In this document: positions 1 through 9,400 of the stretch, piece by piece
Numbering within the stretch: the first letter of the stretch is position 1
Layout of the letters: each line of letters starts with the position of its first letter
NCBI RefSeq assembly: GCF_012911865.1
Contig: NZ_JAAXYH010000003.1
Location: 1-64,000, forward strand
DNA from: Shewanella salipaludis
GTDB lineage: Bacteria > Pseudomonadota > Gammaproteobacteria > Enterobacterales > Shewanellaceae
Direction: 5' to 3'
DNA: 64,000 nt
Notes under the pieces: model-generated
Told to the model about the DNA's origin: nothing
What the model saw: the letters and a program-made list of their open reading frames with translations, nothing else
Database searches by the model: none
Position numbers and translations under genes: made by a program

Positions 1-48
1 CTGGAAGACAGTTTTTGCCAGATCGATGCTGATGAGTTTATAGTTCAT
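1..48 (-). CDS. IS110-family transposase, N-terminal fragment (runs off left edge)
   Basis: Sixteen codons read leftward from an ATG at 46-48: MNYKLISIDLAKTVFQ. This is the characteristic start of IS110-family DEDD transposases (hydrophobic strand, then G/S-I-D-x-A-K, carrying the first catalytic Asp). The rest lies beyond the window. The non-coding DNA between this start and the grpE terminator at 131 is only about 80 bp. A short leader like this is more like the IS1111 branch than IS110-type elements with a long upstream RNA region, but that is inference. Whether the gene is intact cannot be judged here. Confidence 0.7.
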   Translation of the reverse strand, partial: MNYKLISIDLAKTVFQ

Positions 49-129
49 AACGGTCACCTCGAGTCAGATTTTTTGCACCTAAATCATGGCACATTGCGAT
101 GCCGAGACCGAGGTGACCATCTCATCAGC
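28..129. repeat. Interrupted inverted repeat at the IS110 transposase start
   Basis: GCTGATGAG (28-36) and GGTCACCTCG (52-61) match, as reverse complements, the continuous stretch CGAGGTGACC..CTCATCAGC at 109-129. The left arm carries about 15 extra bases that contain the transposase start codon. The two arms flank roughly 47 bp. It could be a subterminal inverted repeat of the element or a foldable leader; the element boundary cannot be fixed from one copy. Confidence 0.5.
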
Positions 130-130
130 C

Positions 131-164
131 AATAAAAAGGACTGCAATTGCAGTCCTTTTTATT
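131..164. terminator. Bidirectional intrinsic terminator after grpE
   Basis: This is a perfect 34-bp palindrome centred on GGACTGCAATTGCAGTCC with A5 on the left and T5 on the right. It lies 35 bp beyond the grpE stop and works in either direction, so it should also insulate grpE from the transposase. Confidence 0.85.
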
Positions 165-199
165 GTCCTGGCGCCAAACCGACGCCTTAAACTTTCACA

Positions 200-805
200 T
201 CAGGCTTCCACATCCACGCTCGGGCCGCCCTGGGACACCATCACCATGGCGGGACGCAGCAGACGCTCATTGAGCAGGTAACCCTTCTGCATCACCAGCA
301 TCACAGTGTTGGCCGGGAACTCGGCGCTAGGCTGCATGCCAATCGCCTGGTGCAGCTCGGGATCGAAAGCCTCACCCTGAGGATCGACCGGCTTGATGCC
401 GAACTTGTCTACCGCGGTCAGCAGGCCTCTCATGGTCAGCTCGACGCCCTCATGGACCGCCTTGGTGGCCTCATCGGCGGCATCGCTGACGGCCAGTGCC
501 CGCTCCATGTTATCCAGCACGGGCAAGAGTTCGTTGGCGAACTTTTCCAGGGCAAATTTACGCGCCTTGTCCACATCCATGGCGGCACGGCGGCGTATGT
601 TATCCACTTCGGCGGCGGCACGGATAACCGAATCCTTCTGCTCATCGACTTTGGCCTGGGCTTCAGCCAGTGCCTGTTCCAGCTCTTCTACCCGGAAATT
701 AGCCTGGGTCAGCTCATCGACCAGACTCGCCTCCTGGGGCGTAGCCTCGGTATCCAACACTGCTTCAACCGGTGCCTGCTCTGCTTCAATCGACTTCTTG
801 CTCAT
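200..805 (-). CDS. grpE: Nucleotide exchange factor GrpE
   Basis: GrpE is the cytosolic co-chaperone that makes DnaK release ADP. The 201-residue product has an acidic, disordered N-terminus, a long coiled coil (about residues 40-110, with ..[27 protein letters not shown]..) and the C-terminal beta head ending [20 protein letters not shown], a GrpE hallmark. I start at [10 protein letters not shown] (805), preceded by GGAG eight bases upstream, not at the longer in-frame start at 850. It is divergent from nadK with about 100 bp between them, a common Shewanella arrangement. dnaK is not in the window. Confidence 0.97.
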   Translation of the reverse strand: MSKKSIEAEQAPVEAVLDTEATPQEASLVDELTQANFRVEELEQALAEAQAKVDEQKDSVIRAAAEVDNIRRRAAMDVDKARKFALEKFANELLPVLDNMERALAVSDAADEATKAVHEGVELTMRGLLTAVDKFGIKPVDPQGEAFDPELHQAIGMQPSAEFPANTVMLVMQKGYLLNERLLRPAMVMVSQGGPSVDVEA

Positions 806-904
806 TGTTACTCCAGCTAAAAATGCTTTGTTTCTAAATACTCTGGGCATATTATGGGGATCAATTTCGACGTTTCAAGTCCCAAGGGCATATCTAACCT
901 AAAT

Positions 905-1783
905 ATGACGACAAAGTTTCGCACTATTGGCCTCATTGGCAAGCCACATCATCAAGGTACCAATCAGACGCTGCAACGTCTACACCTTTGGCTCGAGGAG
1001 CAAGGGTTGGTGGTGCTGGTCGAGGAAAGGGTCGCCAGCGAGCTGGGCAAGGATGTCGAAGCCGTCGACTTGCTCGAACTGGGGCAACGTTGCGATCTGG
1101 CCATAGTGGTTGGCGGTGACGGCAACATGCTCGGCGCCGCCAGGGTACTGGCGCGTTTCGATCTGGGGGTGATAGGGGTCAACCGCGGCAATCTGGGCTT
1201 TCTGACGGATCTGGCACCGGACGCGTTCGAAGAGGAGCTGGCCAGGGTACTCGCCGGCGAATACGAGACAGAGCATAGATTCCTGCTGGAGGCCGAAGTC
1301 CATAGGCATGGCAAAATCAAGGCCAGCAATACCGCGGTCAACGAGGCGGTGCTGCACCCGGGCAAGATAGCCCACATGATAGAGTTCGAGGTCTATATCG
1401 ACGACCAATTCATGTACAGTCAACGTGCCGACGGCATGATAGTCTCCACCCCCACAGGGTCGACCGCCTATTCACTGTCCGCCGGTGGTGCCATTCTCAC
1501 CCCTGGCCTGCAGGCGTTGATCTTGGTGCCCATGTTCCCCCATACCCTGTCATGCAGGCCGATAGTGGTGGATGCCTGCAGCACCATCAAGCTGGTGGTC
1601 TCACCGGAAAATGGCGATAACCTGGAAGTCAGCTGTGACGGCCATGTGCATTTGGCGGTGTTGCCCGGTGATGAGATCCTCATCAGGTGCAGCAAGGAGC
1701 GCTTGCGCCTCATCCATCCCAAGGGCCACAACTACTTTCATGTGCTGCGCAACAAGCTCGGCTGGGGCAGCAAGTTGTTCTGA
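905..1783 (+). CDS. nadK: NAD kinase
   Basis: The enzyme phosphorylates NAD to NADP in the cytosol. The 292-residue product has the exact usual length. It shows the GGDGN nucleotide-binding motif ([13 protein letters not shown]), [11 protein letters not shown], and the conserved [15 protein letters not shown] segment near residue 180. I chose the ATG at 905 ([13 protein letters not shown]) over the upstream in-frame ATG at 854, because family members begin here. It is divergently transcribed from grpE. Confidence 0.97.
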   Translation: MTTKFRTIGLIGKPHHQGTNQTLQRLHLWLEEQGLVVLVEERVASELGKDVEAVDLLELGQRCDLAIVVGGDGNMLGAARVLARFDLGVIGVNRGNLGFLTDLAPDAFEEELARVLAGEYETEHRFLLEAEVHRHGKIKASNTAVNEAVLHPGKIAHMIEFEVYIDDQFMYSQRADGMIVSTPTGSTAYSLSAGGAILTPGLQALILVPMFPHTLSCRPIVVDACSTIKLVVSPENGDNLEVSCDGHVHLAVLPGDEILIRCSKERLRLIHPKGHNYFHVLRNKLGWGSKLF

Positions 1784-1799
1784 CGGCGGCAAGCCGTCA
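1781..1799. terminator. Hairpin containing both convergent stop codons
   Basis: TGACGGC (1781-1787) pairs with GCCGTCA (1793-1799). The left arm begins with the nadK stop TGA. The right arm ends with the reverse complement of the stop of the convergent lipoprotein gene. A short T-rich run (TTCGATTTT) follows on the plus strand, so termination is plausible but weak. Confidence 0.45.
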
Positions 1800-2141
1800 T
1801 TCGATTTTCGCCGGTGGAATGGGCATCAGCCCCTTGTTGCGATTGGCCACCGCCTCATCGAGCGCCACCCCGATTTTTCGCCACTGGCTGGCCTCATCGA
1901 CACTGAATTTCTGCTGTTGCCAACGGTTGGCCTCCTTCAGACTGAATCCTGCCTGCTTCCATCCCAGGCCGCTGCTTGGGGTGAACCCGGCGGCTTTCCA
2001 ACTCTGGGCCTCAGCGGCGTTGAACCCGGCGGCCTGCCATTGGGCGATATCCGGGTTACTCATGCCCTGCCAATTCCCCGGGGTCGAACTGCATGCCGCC
2101 AACAGCAGCGCCAGCGCCGGCATCATTAACTTCTTGCTCAT
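1797..2141 (-). CDS. Lipoprotein built of six 13-residue W-x-x-x-G-F repeats
   Basis: The 114-residue product starts at MSKKLMMPALALLLAACSS, a lipoprotein signal with lipobox LAAC. The mature part is almost wholly six units of 13 residues with consensus x-x-x-E-A-x-x-W-x-x-x-G-F (for example NAAEAQSWKAAGF, TPSSGLGWKQAGF, SLKEANRWQQQKF). The last unit has lost the Trp. The protein should sit in the outer or inner membrane facing the periplasm. I do not know its function. It converges on nadK and its stop lies in the shared hairpin. The in-frame extension upstream to 2225 has no signal peptide, so I reject it. Confidence 0.8.
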   Translation of the reverse strand: MSKKLMMPALALLLAACSSTPGNWQGMSNPDIAQWQAAGFNAAEAQSWKAAGFTPSSGLGWKQAGFSLKEANRWQQQKFSVDEASQWRKIGVALDEAVANRNKGLMPIPPAKIE

Positions 2142-2261
2142 CCTCTGCGCCTCCAAAATATGCCCTCGGCCAAGCATAGCCGTGAATTCCCCATGCCAAG
2201 CTTCCATGCCAATGCCCCATGCCAACGCTCAATGACCCGGCACAACTCTGCATCCTTATCC

Positions 2262-2339
2262 GAGTCTTGCATTGGCGTCTTGTATTGGAGCCTTGTATTG
2301 AAGTCTTGCATGAGAGCCTTGTATTGAAGTCTATATGAG
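2262..2339. repeat. 13-bp tandem repeat, six units
   Basis: There are six consecutive 13-bp units at 2262, 2275, 2288, 2301, 2314 and 2327. Examples are GAGTCTTGCATTG, GCGTCTTGTATTG and GAGCCTTGTATTG; the last unit is degenerate. They lie in the intergenic space between the MATE gene end and the start of the W-rich lipoprotein. The period is not a multiple of three and the region does not look coding. Just left (2180-2225) ATGCCAA/CATGCC words also recur. Confidence 0.85.
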
Positions 2340-2377
2340 AAACAGGAGCCGGGGATGAAGAATAGATGACATGGTCA

Positions 2378-2398
2378 CAGGCGCCCCGATGGCGCCTG
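2378..2398 (-). terminator. Possible terminator of the MATE gene
   Basis: CAGGCGCC and GGCGCCTG form an 8-bp GC stem with a 5-nt loop, 56 bp past the MATE stop. No U-run follows on the minus strand, so intrinsic termination would be weak or Rho-assisted. Confidence 0.35.
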
Positions 2399-2453
2399 CG
2401 GCAAGATAGCACTAAAAAGAATGGCGCCGGCAGGAATAGCGCAAGACCCGGGG

Positions 2454-3824
2454 CTAGCGCGACCCGCCCCTGCTGGCTGGCAGGGCGGCCTTGCCGACGT
2501 CGACCCTTCTCATGGCAAACAACATCCACACGGTCAACAGGCTGCTGCAACAGGCGAGCGAGATCCACACCCCGGTCACTCCGAATGCCCAGGCGAAGCC
2601 GTAGATCACCAGGCAGATCAACAGCAGCTTGCTGCCGGTGAGGATGGCAGCCTCCCTGGGACAGTTAATCGCCTGGAAGAAGCTGGCCCCCACCAAGATC
2701 AGCCCCTCCATGGGCAGGCCCCAGAAATACAACCCCATGCCTTCTATGGCCACGGACGCCAGCTGCGGTGTATCGCCGGCGAACAGATATACCAAGGCTT
2801 CGGGGCGACTGTAGATGAGCAGCAGACCCAGGCAGGCGACCAGCAAGCTCATGGCGAAGGCGATGTTACGCGCCAGGCGTACCCGCTCGGTGCGACCGGC
2901 ACCGGCATTGAAGCTCAGGATCGGCTGACTGCCGAAGGCGATACCCTCGAAAATCAAATAGAAGAAGGCCTCCGTGTAGCCCACCACGGCATAGGCGGCC
3001 ACATGTATGGGGGCGCCGACCCAGAGGAAGGCGATGTTATGCAGGGTGAGCACTATCGATAGATAGAGGTTCATCAGAAAACTGGGGAAACCGACGCGGG
3101 CGATATTCAGGCAAAGGTCCAGGCTGAGGCGCATCTGCTGCCAGTCGATGCCAAGCCGGGTCTTGGGACCGAAGAAATGCCGCAGGCATAGGCCGCCGGT
3201 GACGGCCTGGGACAACATGGTGGCAATCGCCGCCCCTGCGAGTCCGAAGGGAAATACGACGATCAACAACCAGTCGAGCAAGGTATTGAGCACCCCGCCC
3301 AAGATCAGCACATAGGTCACCCGCTGCGGCTCACCGTCGTTGCGCAACAGCGCGGTAAAGGTCATGGACAAGATGGGGAAATGGCATAGGGCGAAATACC
3401 AGAAGAGGTAATCATCGGCGCTCTCCAACACGGCTCCCTCGGCACCCAGGGCGAGCAGTATGTCGTGGGAGAAGAGTCCGCCCAGCAGGGCAAACAGGGC
3501 GCCCATGGACAAACAGAGACTGAAGGCATTGCCCAGTATCTTTCTGGCCTTGGGAATATTCCCCTCCCCCAGGCTGATGGACACTAGGGCCGCACTGCCC
3601 ATGCCGATGAGCGCACCGACGGCATAGAGTATGGCGCCGACCGGGTAGGCCAGCATCATGCCCGCCAAGCCGGTTTCCCCCAGGTAATGACCGACGAAGA
3701 TCCCGTCTATGGTGACATACACACCTGTCACCAGCATGGAGAAGATGGTCGGAATGGTGTAACGCCAGAAGAGTTTGCTTATCGGCTGCTGGAGCAGACT
3801 CAGATCCGGATCCTGGGTTGGCAT
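2454..3824 (-). CDS. MATE-family multidrug/Na+ antiporter
   Basis: This is a polytopic inner-membrane exporter of about 456 residues with some twelve hydrophobic segments. It starts LLQQPISKLFWRYTIPTIFSMLVTGVYVTIDGIFVGHYLG, the normal N-terminal helix pattern of the MATE family (conserved P in TM1, then D/N-GxFVG). The second half begins near ARVGFPSFLMNLYLSIVLTLHN. I start at MPTQDPDL (3824), since the longer frame adds a non-homologous 19-residue leader. The substrate cannot be inferred; cationic drugs exchanged for Na+ or H+ are typical. It stands alone, downstream of the CobW-type gene in the same direction with an 85-bp gap. Confidence 0.92.
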   Translation of the reverse strand: MPTQDPDLSLLQQPISKLFWRYTIPTIFSMLVTGVYVTIDGIFVGHYLGETGLAGMMLAYPVGAILYAVGALIGMGSAALVSISLGEGNIPKARKILGNAFSLCLSMGALFALLGGLFSHDILLALGAEGAVLESADDYLFWYFALCHFPILSMTFTALLRNDGEPQRVTYVLILGGVLNTLLDWLLIVVFPFGLAGAAIATMLSQAVTGGLCLRHFFGPKTRLGIDWQQMRLSLDLCLNIARVGFPSFLMNLYLSIVLTLHNIAFLWVGAPIHVAAYAVVGYTEAFFYLIFEGIAFGSQPILSFNAGAGRTERVRLARNIAFAMSLLVACLGLLLIYSRPEALVYLFAGDTPQLASVAIEGMGLYFWGLPMEGLILVGASFFQAINCPREAAILTGSKLLLICLVIYGFAWAFGVTGVWISLACCSSLLTVWMLFAMRRVDVGKAALPASRGGSR

Positions 3825-3909
3825 CAAAATACTCGAGTGATCAAAGAAACGGATTGTATCCAATCCCCGGAGCAAGACCAAGCCCGGCTTGCGCTGGGAC
3901 GCAGGCCGG

Positions 3910-4974
3910 CTAGGGCCTGAGCCTGCAGGCGAGCAGCCCGGACTCCAGCTGCTGCCAGTCGAGCCGTTTCGAGGCGATGATCTCCAACCGCGAGTCGAGG
4001 GTGTCGTCCAGCTCCGCCAGGCTCAGCTCGTCATCCACCAGATTGAAGCCGGCGATGCCGTCCCGGGTGATCATCACCGCCTTGAGCCTGAGCAGGTGGG
4101 CGGATTTGAGCGATTCTATCCAGGCCAACAGGGCATCGAAGTCGAACTCATGTGCGGGTTCGAATAACCAGCCGCAACTGAAATAGCCTTCGGCCGCATT
4201 CAACTTTCTCGCCATGCCGCGCTCATCCAGCTCCGGCCCGGCAGCCTGTGGCCGTTCGGCAAAGATCCCCCGAGCCACCATGCCTGCCACCCCAGAGCCC
4301 GGCGCCACCCCAGCTCTAGCCTGGCCAGGGGTAACCGCAGGCGATACCTCCAACACCCTGGGCCTGTCCAGGGCCTCCAGCAGGGCCTGGTCCAAGGGCG
4401 CCTCGCGGCTGTGGCCCATGATTTCGGTCCCCGCCAGTCCCAGCTCGTCCAGATAGGCTTGCAGCTGCAGCAGCTCATCCCGGCAATAGAGATCCGTCTT
4501 GCTTGCCAGAATGAGATCCGCCGCCTGCAGCTGCTGCATGAAGTTGTCATTGCCGCGATAACGCTCATCGCTCACCTTGCGGGCATCTATGAGGCAGAGG
4601 GTGCTGCGCAGGGATAAGACATTGTGATAGTGGGGAGCGGACAAGAGCTTGATGATTTCCAGCGGATGCCCGAGCCCGGTAGGTTCGATCAGCAACCTGT
4701 CGGGCCTGGCCTTGGCGATCAGCTGATTGATGGCCACCTGGGTCGGTACCCCGGCGGCGCAGCAGATGCAGCCCCCTGCAACCTCGCGGATCTCTATGCC
4801 TTCGCCCCCGGCATCGAGCAGCCCGGCATCTATGCCCACCTCACCGAACTCATTGACCAGCACGGCCCAGCGTTCCCCACTCGGCTTGTTGGCCAGCAGC
4901 CGGGTGATGAGGGAGGTCTTGCCGACACCGAGGAAACCTGTGATCACATTGGTGGCTATGGCTTGAACTATCAT
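3910..4974 (-). CDS. CobW/P47K-family G3E GTPase (zinc metallochaperone type)
   Basis: The 354-residue protein has Walker A GFLGVGKTSL near residue 14, a Walker B/E-rich segment NEFGEVGIDAGLL, and the family's metal-binding GGCICC motif near residue 68. It also has a C-terminal CobW domain (about 260-345). The expected NKxD guanine-specificity motif appears as SKTDL. G3E GTPases deliver or insert metals (Zn, Co, Ni), and the CxCC motif favours a zinc role like YjiA/ZigA. The central segment (about 215-245) is unusually Ala/Gly/Pro-rich. It lies 34 bp downstream of the helicase gene and may be co-transcribed. No Zur-type site was recognised. Confidence 0.88.
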   Translation of the reverse strand: MIVQAIATNVITGFLGVGKTSLITRLLANKPSGERWAVLVNEFGEVGIDAGLLDAGGEGIEIREVAGGCICCAAGVPTQVAINQLIAKARPDRLLIEPTGLGHPLEIIKLLSAPHYHNVLSLRSTLCLIDARKVSDERYRGNDNFMQQLQAADLILASKTDLYCRDELLQLQAYLDELGLAGTEIMGHSREAPLDQALLEALDRPRVLEVSPAVTPGQARAGVAPGSGVAGMVARGIFAERPQAAGPELDERGMARKLNAAEGYFSCGWLFEPAHEFDFDALLAWIESLKSAHLLRLKAVMITRDGIAGFNLVDDELSLAELDDTLDSRLEIIASKRLDWQQLESGLLACRLRP

Positions 4975-5008
4975 GGTGCGCTTACTCGCTGGGGGTCGCT
5001 AACAGATC

Positions 5009-6364
5009 TCAGGGTTTGATTTTGTTGCCGCCTTGGGCGCCATTGCCTCTCTTGCCGGCGGCGCCCTTGGCTTTGGCATATTTGCCCGCCCGTGCCGGGG
5101 CCTTGGCATCCATCACCCCCTTGCGGCTCCTCTGGACATAAGCATTGGGGCCGGCGTACTTCTTGGTCGGCGGTGCATCCCGGTAACGGGCTGGCAGGGG
5201 GGCCCCCTCCTCGTAGCCCGGGATCACAGAGACCGGCAGAGGCATGCCTATCAGCGCTTCTATCTCGGCCAGCATGGCGTCATCCGAGGGCGAGACGAAG
5301 GAAATCGCCCGCCCCTCAAGGCCGGCGCGGCCGGTACGGCCTATCCTGTGGACATAATCTTCGGCGGCGAAGGGCAACTCCAGGTTGATCACCAAGGGCA
5401 GCGCCTGAATGTCCAGGCCACGGGCGGCGACATCTGTCGCCACCAGCAGGCGTATCTTGCCGCTCTTGAAATCTTCCAGCGCCCTGTTGCGGGCCCCCTG
5501 GGTCTTGTCGCCATGAAACACGGCGCACTTGATACCATCGAGCTTCAATTCCTGCAGCAGGTGCTCGGCGCTTTCCTTGGTACTGACAAACACCAGCAGC
5601 TGTTGCCAATTGTGTCGCCCCACCAGCTCGGATAACAACTCGGCCTTGCGGCGCTGATCCACCCGGTACACTTCCTGGGTCACGCCGCTGGCGGTGCTGC
5701 TCTGCGCCACATTCACCCACTGGGCCTGAACGAGCATTTTCTCCGCCAGGCGTTTGACCTCATCGCTATAGGTCGCGGAAAACAACAGGGTCTGGTGCTT
5801 GGCCGCGATCAGGCGTTTCACTTTTTCTATGTCGCGCACGAAGCCGAGATCCAGCATACGGTCGGCTTCATCTATCACCAAAGCCGTCACGCCGGACAGG
5901 TCCAGACCGAATTGCCCTATGATGTCGAACAGCCTTCCCGGGGTCGCCACCAGGATATCGACGCCTTGTTCGACGCCTTTGCGCTGGGGATTCATGTTGG
6001 CGCCGCCATACACAGCCAGGGTCTTGAACGGCAGAAATTGACTGTAGCGCTTGATATTGTCGGCCACCTGAATGGCGAGTTCCCGGGTCGGGGTCAACAC
6101 CAGCACCCGCAAGCTGGCTGTCCTGGCATTCGCCCCGGACGTAGACTCCATATCCGACTCGCGCTCCGCCTCGAGCAACTGCTGCAGCAGAGGCAGGGCG
6201 AAGGCCGCGGTCTTGCCCGTGCCTGTCTGGGCGCAGGCCATGACGTCCTTGGCATCCAGGGCCAGGGGGAGCACCTCCTGCTGCACCTGAGTCAGCTCCT
6301 GATAACCACACTCGGCTACCGCATTGAGGATAAGGGGAGACAGAGCGAGTGTTTCAAATTTCAT
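5009..6364 (-). CDS. rhlE: DEAD-box ATP-dependent RNA helicase, RhlE type
   Basis: The 451-residue protein carries the helicase motifs in order: Q motif (F..L.LSPLILNAVAECGYQELTQVQ), I AQTGTGKT, Ia PTRELA, II DEAD (VIDEADRMLDLGF), III SAT, V ATDVAARGLD and VI HRIGRTGRAG. The C-terminal 60 residues are basic and Gly/Ala/Lys-rich, typical of RhlE-like enzymes that bind structured RNA in ribosome assembly or mRNA decay. A small acidic insert (about residues 76-92) follows motif I. It is followed by the CobW-like gene. Confidence 0.93.
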   Translation of the reverse strand: MKFETLALSPLILNAVAECGYQELTQVQQEVLPLALDAKDVMACAQTGTGKTAAFALPLLQQLLEAERESDMESTSGANARTASLRVLVLTPTRELAIQVADNIKRYSQFLPFKTLAVYGGANMNPQRKGVEQGVDILVATPGRLFDIIGQFGLDLSGVTALVIDEADRMLDLGFVRDIEKVKRLIAAKHQTLLFSATYSDEVKRLAEKMLVQAQWVNVAQSSTASGVTQEVYRVDQRRKAELLSELVGRHNWQQLLVFVSTKESAEHLLQELKLDGIKCAVFHGDKTQGARNRALEDFKSGKIRLLVATDVAARGLDIQALPLVINLELPFAAEDYVHRIGRTGRAGLEGRAISFVSPSDDAMLAEIEALIGMPLPVSVIPGYEEGAPLPARYRDAPPTKKYAGPNAYVQRSRKGVMDAKAPARAGKYAKAKGAAGKRGNGAQGGNKIKP

Positions 6365-6476
6365 AGTGGGCTCATAGGCTAATTGGCAGAGTATCGATAG
6401 TTGCCGGGTGTTGGCTTGGGTTACCGAGTCAGGGACAGGATCTGGGCTGCGGAGTCTATCAAAATAGCCCCCTGCT

Positions 6477-9400
6477 TTATAGGTAATTTTGTTGCTTGCA
6501 GTCCAGCGCCTGGGGCTGCAGATAGCTTTGTGCGAATACCGTTGCCGTCACCACCCGGGAAAACAGGTAGCCTTGGGCATAATCACAACCTATAGCGACC
6601 AGCCGCTGGCGCTGGGCCTCTGTCTCGACCCCTTCGGCCGTGACCTTGATGTCCAGCTTATGGGCCATGAGTATGATGGCCTCACAGAGCTTCATCTCAT
6701 CGTCACTGGCGGTCAAGTTGTTGGTGAGACACTTGTCTATCTTGAGGTAATCTATATGACACTGCTGCAGGTAAGCCAGGGAAGAATAGCCAGTACCGAA
6801 ATTATCCAGCGACAATTGAATGCCTGCATCCCGATACGCCTTCAGCTGAGCTCTTACCCCTATGTCGGCATCCTGCAACAGGCCTTCCGTGACCTCGATG
6901 CAGAGTTCGGCCCCCTTCAGATTCAGCTCATGGAGCAGGGCTATGGCATCCCTGCAGCCATGTTTATCGTCGCGAAATTGCACCTGTGATTCGTTGATGC
7001 TGATCTGCACCTCGGTCCCCAGGGTGTCCCGCCAGTAGGCGCTCTGTTTCGCGGCCTGCTCGAATACCCAATTGCCTATGTCGAGGATCAAGCCGGTGTC
7101 TTCGGCGATGGGAATGAACTCCGATGGCGATACCATGCCGCGCACCGGATGGCACCAGCGCACCAGGGCTTCGGCCTTGGTGACCCTGCCGCTCTTCAGC
7201 TCGACTATGGGCTGATAGTGCAGCTCCAGCTCCTGGTTCTGCAATGCCTGGCGCAGGTCCTGGATCAAGCGCATGCGATACTTGGCATAGACCTGCATCG
7301 AAGGGGTGAAATAGTTGAAGCGGTTGCGTCCCAGGTTCTTGGCGGCATACATGGCCTGATCCGCATGCTTGAGCAGCTCCTCCGTGCTGGTCGCATCGTC
7401 CGGATACAAGGTGATGCCTACGCTGGCGCTGATATAGGCGGTTTCATCGTCCAGTATGTAGGGCGCGGCGATGCAATTGAGCACCTGATTGGCGAGCCGC
7501 TCCAATCTGCCCTGGCTGTCGATATCCATCAGCACCAGGGTGAATTCATCTCCCCCGAGGCGGGCCACCATGTCAGATTCGCGCACACAGGATTTGAGCC
7601 GCTTGGCGGTTTCCACCAGCAGCCTGTCACCCATGTCATGCCCCAGGTTGTCGTTCACCTCCTTGAACAGGTCCAGATCCAGGAACAGCAGCGCAAATCC
7701 CTGCTGGCTCAGCTGTGACGTGCGGATGCCGGCATCCAGGTACTCCAGCAGCATATGCCGGTTCGGCAGCCCGGTTAAGGCATCGTAATTGGCCTGGCGC
7801 CAGATGAGGCGCTCATTTTCTTTCTGTGCCGTGATATCCGAGAAGAGTGCCACCCAAAGATAAGGCCTGTCCTCCTTGTCCCTGATGGTATTCACCGTCA
7901 GGCGGATCATATAAGCCTCGCCATTCTTGCGCATCTGCCACAGCTCTCCCTGCCAATGGCCCGTCTGCTCTATGGCTGTGCCCATCTGCTGGTAGAATAG
8001 CTGGCTGTTGAGATCGCATTGCAGGATCCGGATTGGCTTATTGCGCACCTCCTCGGCCGCATAACCTGTCATCTCGCAGAAGGCCGCGTTGGTGGTGATT
8101 ATGGTGCCGTTTTCATCCAGCACACTCATGGCTTCGCTGCTGTTGTTATACACAGAGGCCGCCAGGGAGAGGGATTCCTCCGCCAGTTTGCGCTCGGTGA
8201 TATCCGAGTGTATGCCACACATGCGCAGCGCCCGTCCCCTGGGGTCCCGTGCCACTATCCGGCCGGTATCCAGCACCCAGCGCACCGCGCCTGAGTCGTG
8301 TCTCAGGCGGTATTCCACCTTGTATTGGCAGCTTCTGCCCTGCAAATGCGCCGCCAACGCCTCGAGGATCCGCGGTCTGTCGTCCTGGTGAATTGCGTCT
8401 GTCCACAGACAAGGGTTGGCATTGAGGCTGTCGACCTGGACCCCGAGGATCTGGGCACTGCACTGATTGCGCTCTACCCTGTTGGACACCACATCCCAGT
8501 CCCACAGGCCGAGATCGCTGCTGTTCAACACCAAGGCCAGCTGCTGCTGGCTGGCCCTGAGCTCAGACTCGGCCTGCTTCTGACGGCCGATATCCAGCAG
8601 ACCGGCAATCACCAGCTGCACCTTGCCATGGGCACGCTTACAGGCCACCGTCAGATGAACATAGACCAGGCTGCCATCTTTGGCATGGAAGCGCTTGTCC
8701 AATTCATATTCATCTATCTCACCGGCCAGCATACGGTTGAATTCCACCAGCTCCGCCGCCAGATCTGCCTTATAGGTCATTTCCGTCCAGGTCATGCGCA
8801 GCAAGGCCTGCTCGTCATACTGCAGCATCTGGCACAGGCGCGGATTGACCTTGATCCAGCGCTGGGACACTGAGCTGATGGCCAGGCCCAGGTTGCCCGA
8901 GGTAAATTGGTTGCGGAACAGGAAGTCATCCTGCAAACGTATCTGCTCGTCCCGCTCCAGATCGAAGCGCCGGGAAATCAACCTGCCTATGAGCACTGTG
9001 GCGCCCGGGTAGATGAGCATCACAGGCAGCGCCACCTGGCGCAAGAGGGTCAGGGCCTGCTCCAGGGGCAGCACGAATAGGCAGCTGAGCATCACCAGAT
9101 GCACCGTCAGGCCGAAGAAAAACAATTCCTTGAAGCTGATGTCCGTCAGTATGGCGCGCCGGTAATGGCGCCATAGGCCGCCGACGAAACCACTGGCGAT
9201 GAGGATACTCACCCCCAGCCAGAGATGGTCTCCCCCCATGCCTATGCGGTAGGCCGAGGTCATCAGCACGGCGACCAGGGTCGGCAGCCCGCCGAAGAAG
9301 AGCCCGGAAATACTCAGCAGTATGGAGGTCGAATCGAAAACAACCCCGGGTTGGTACTCCCATGGGCTGCTCATTATGGTCATGCCTATGCCACCTATGA

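Noticed and set aside
806..850. Longer GrpE N-terminus ([15 protein letters not shown]..)
   Set aside because: The internal ATG at 805 has GGAG and matches the normal GrpE start; the extension would run into the grpE-nadK promoter region.
350..902. Two overlapping plus-strand frames opposite grpE
   Set aside because: They have no recognised motifs, cover the grpE coding strand completely and end in the grpE leader.
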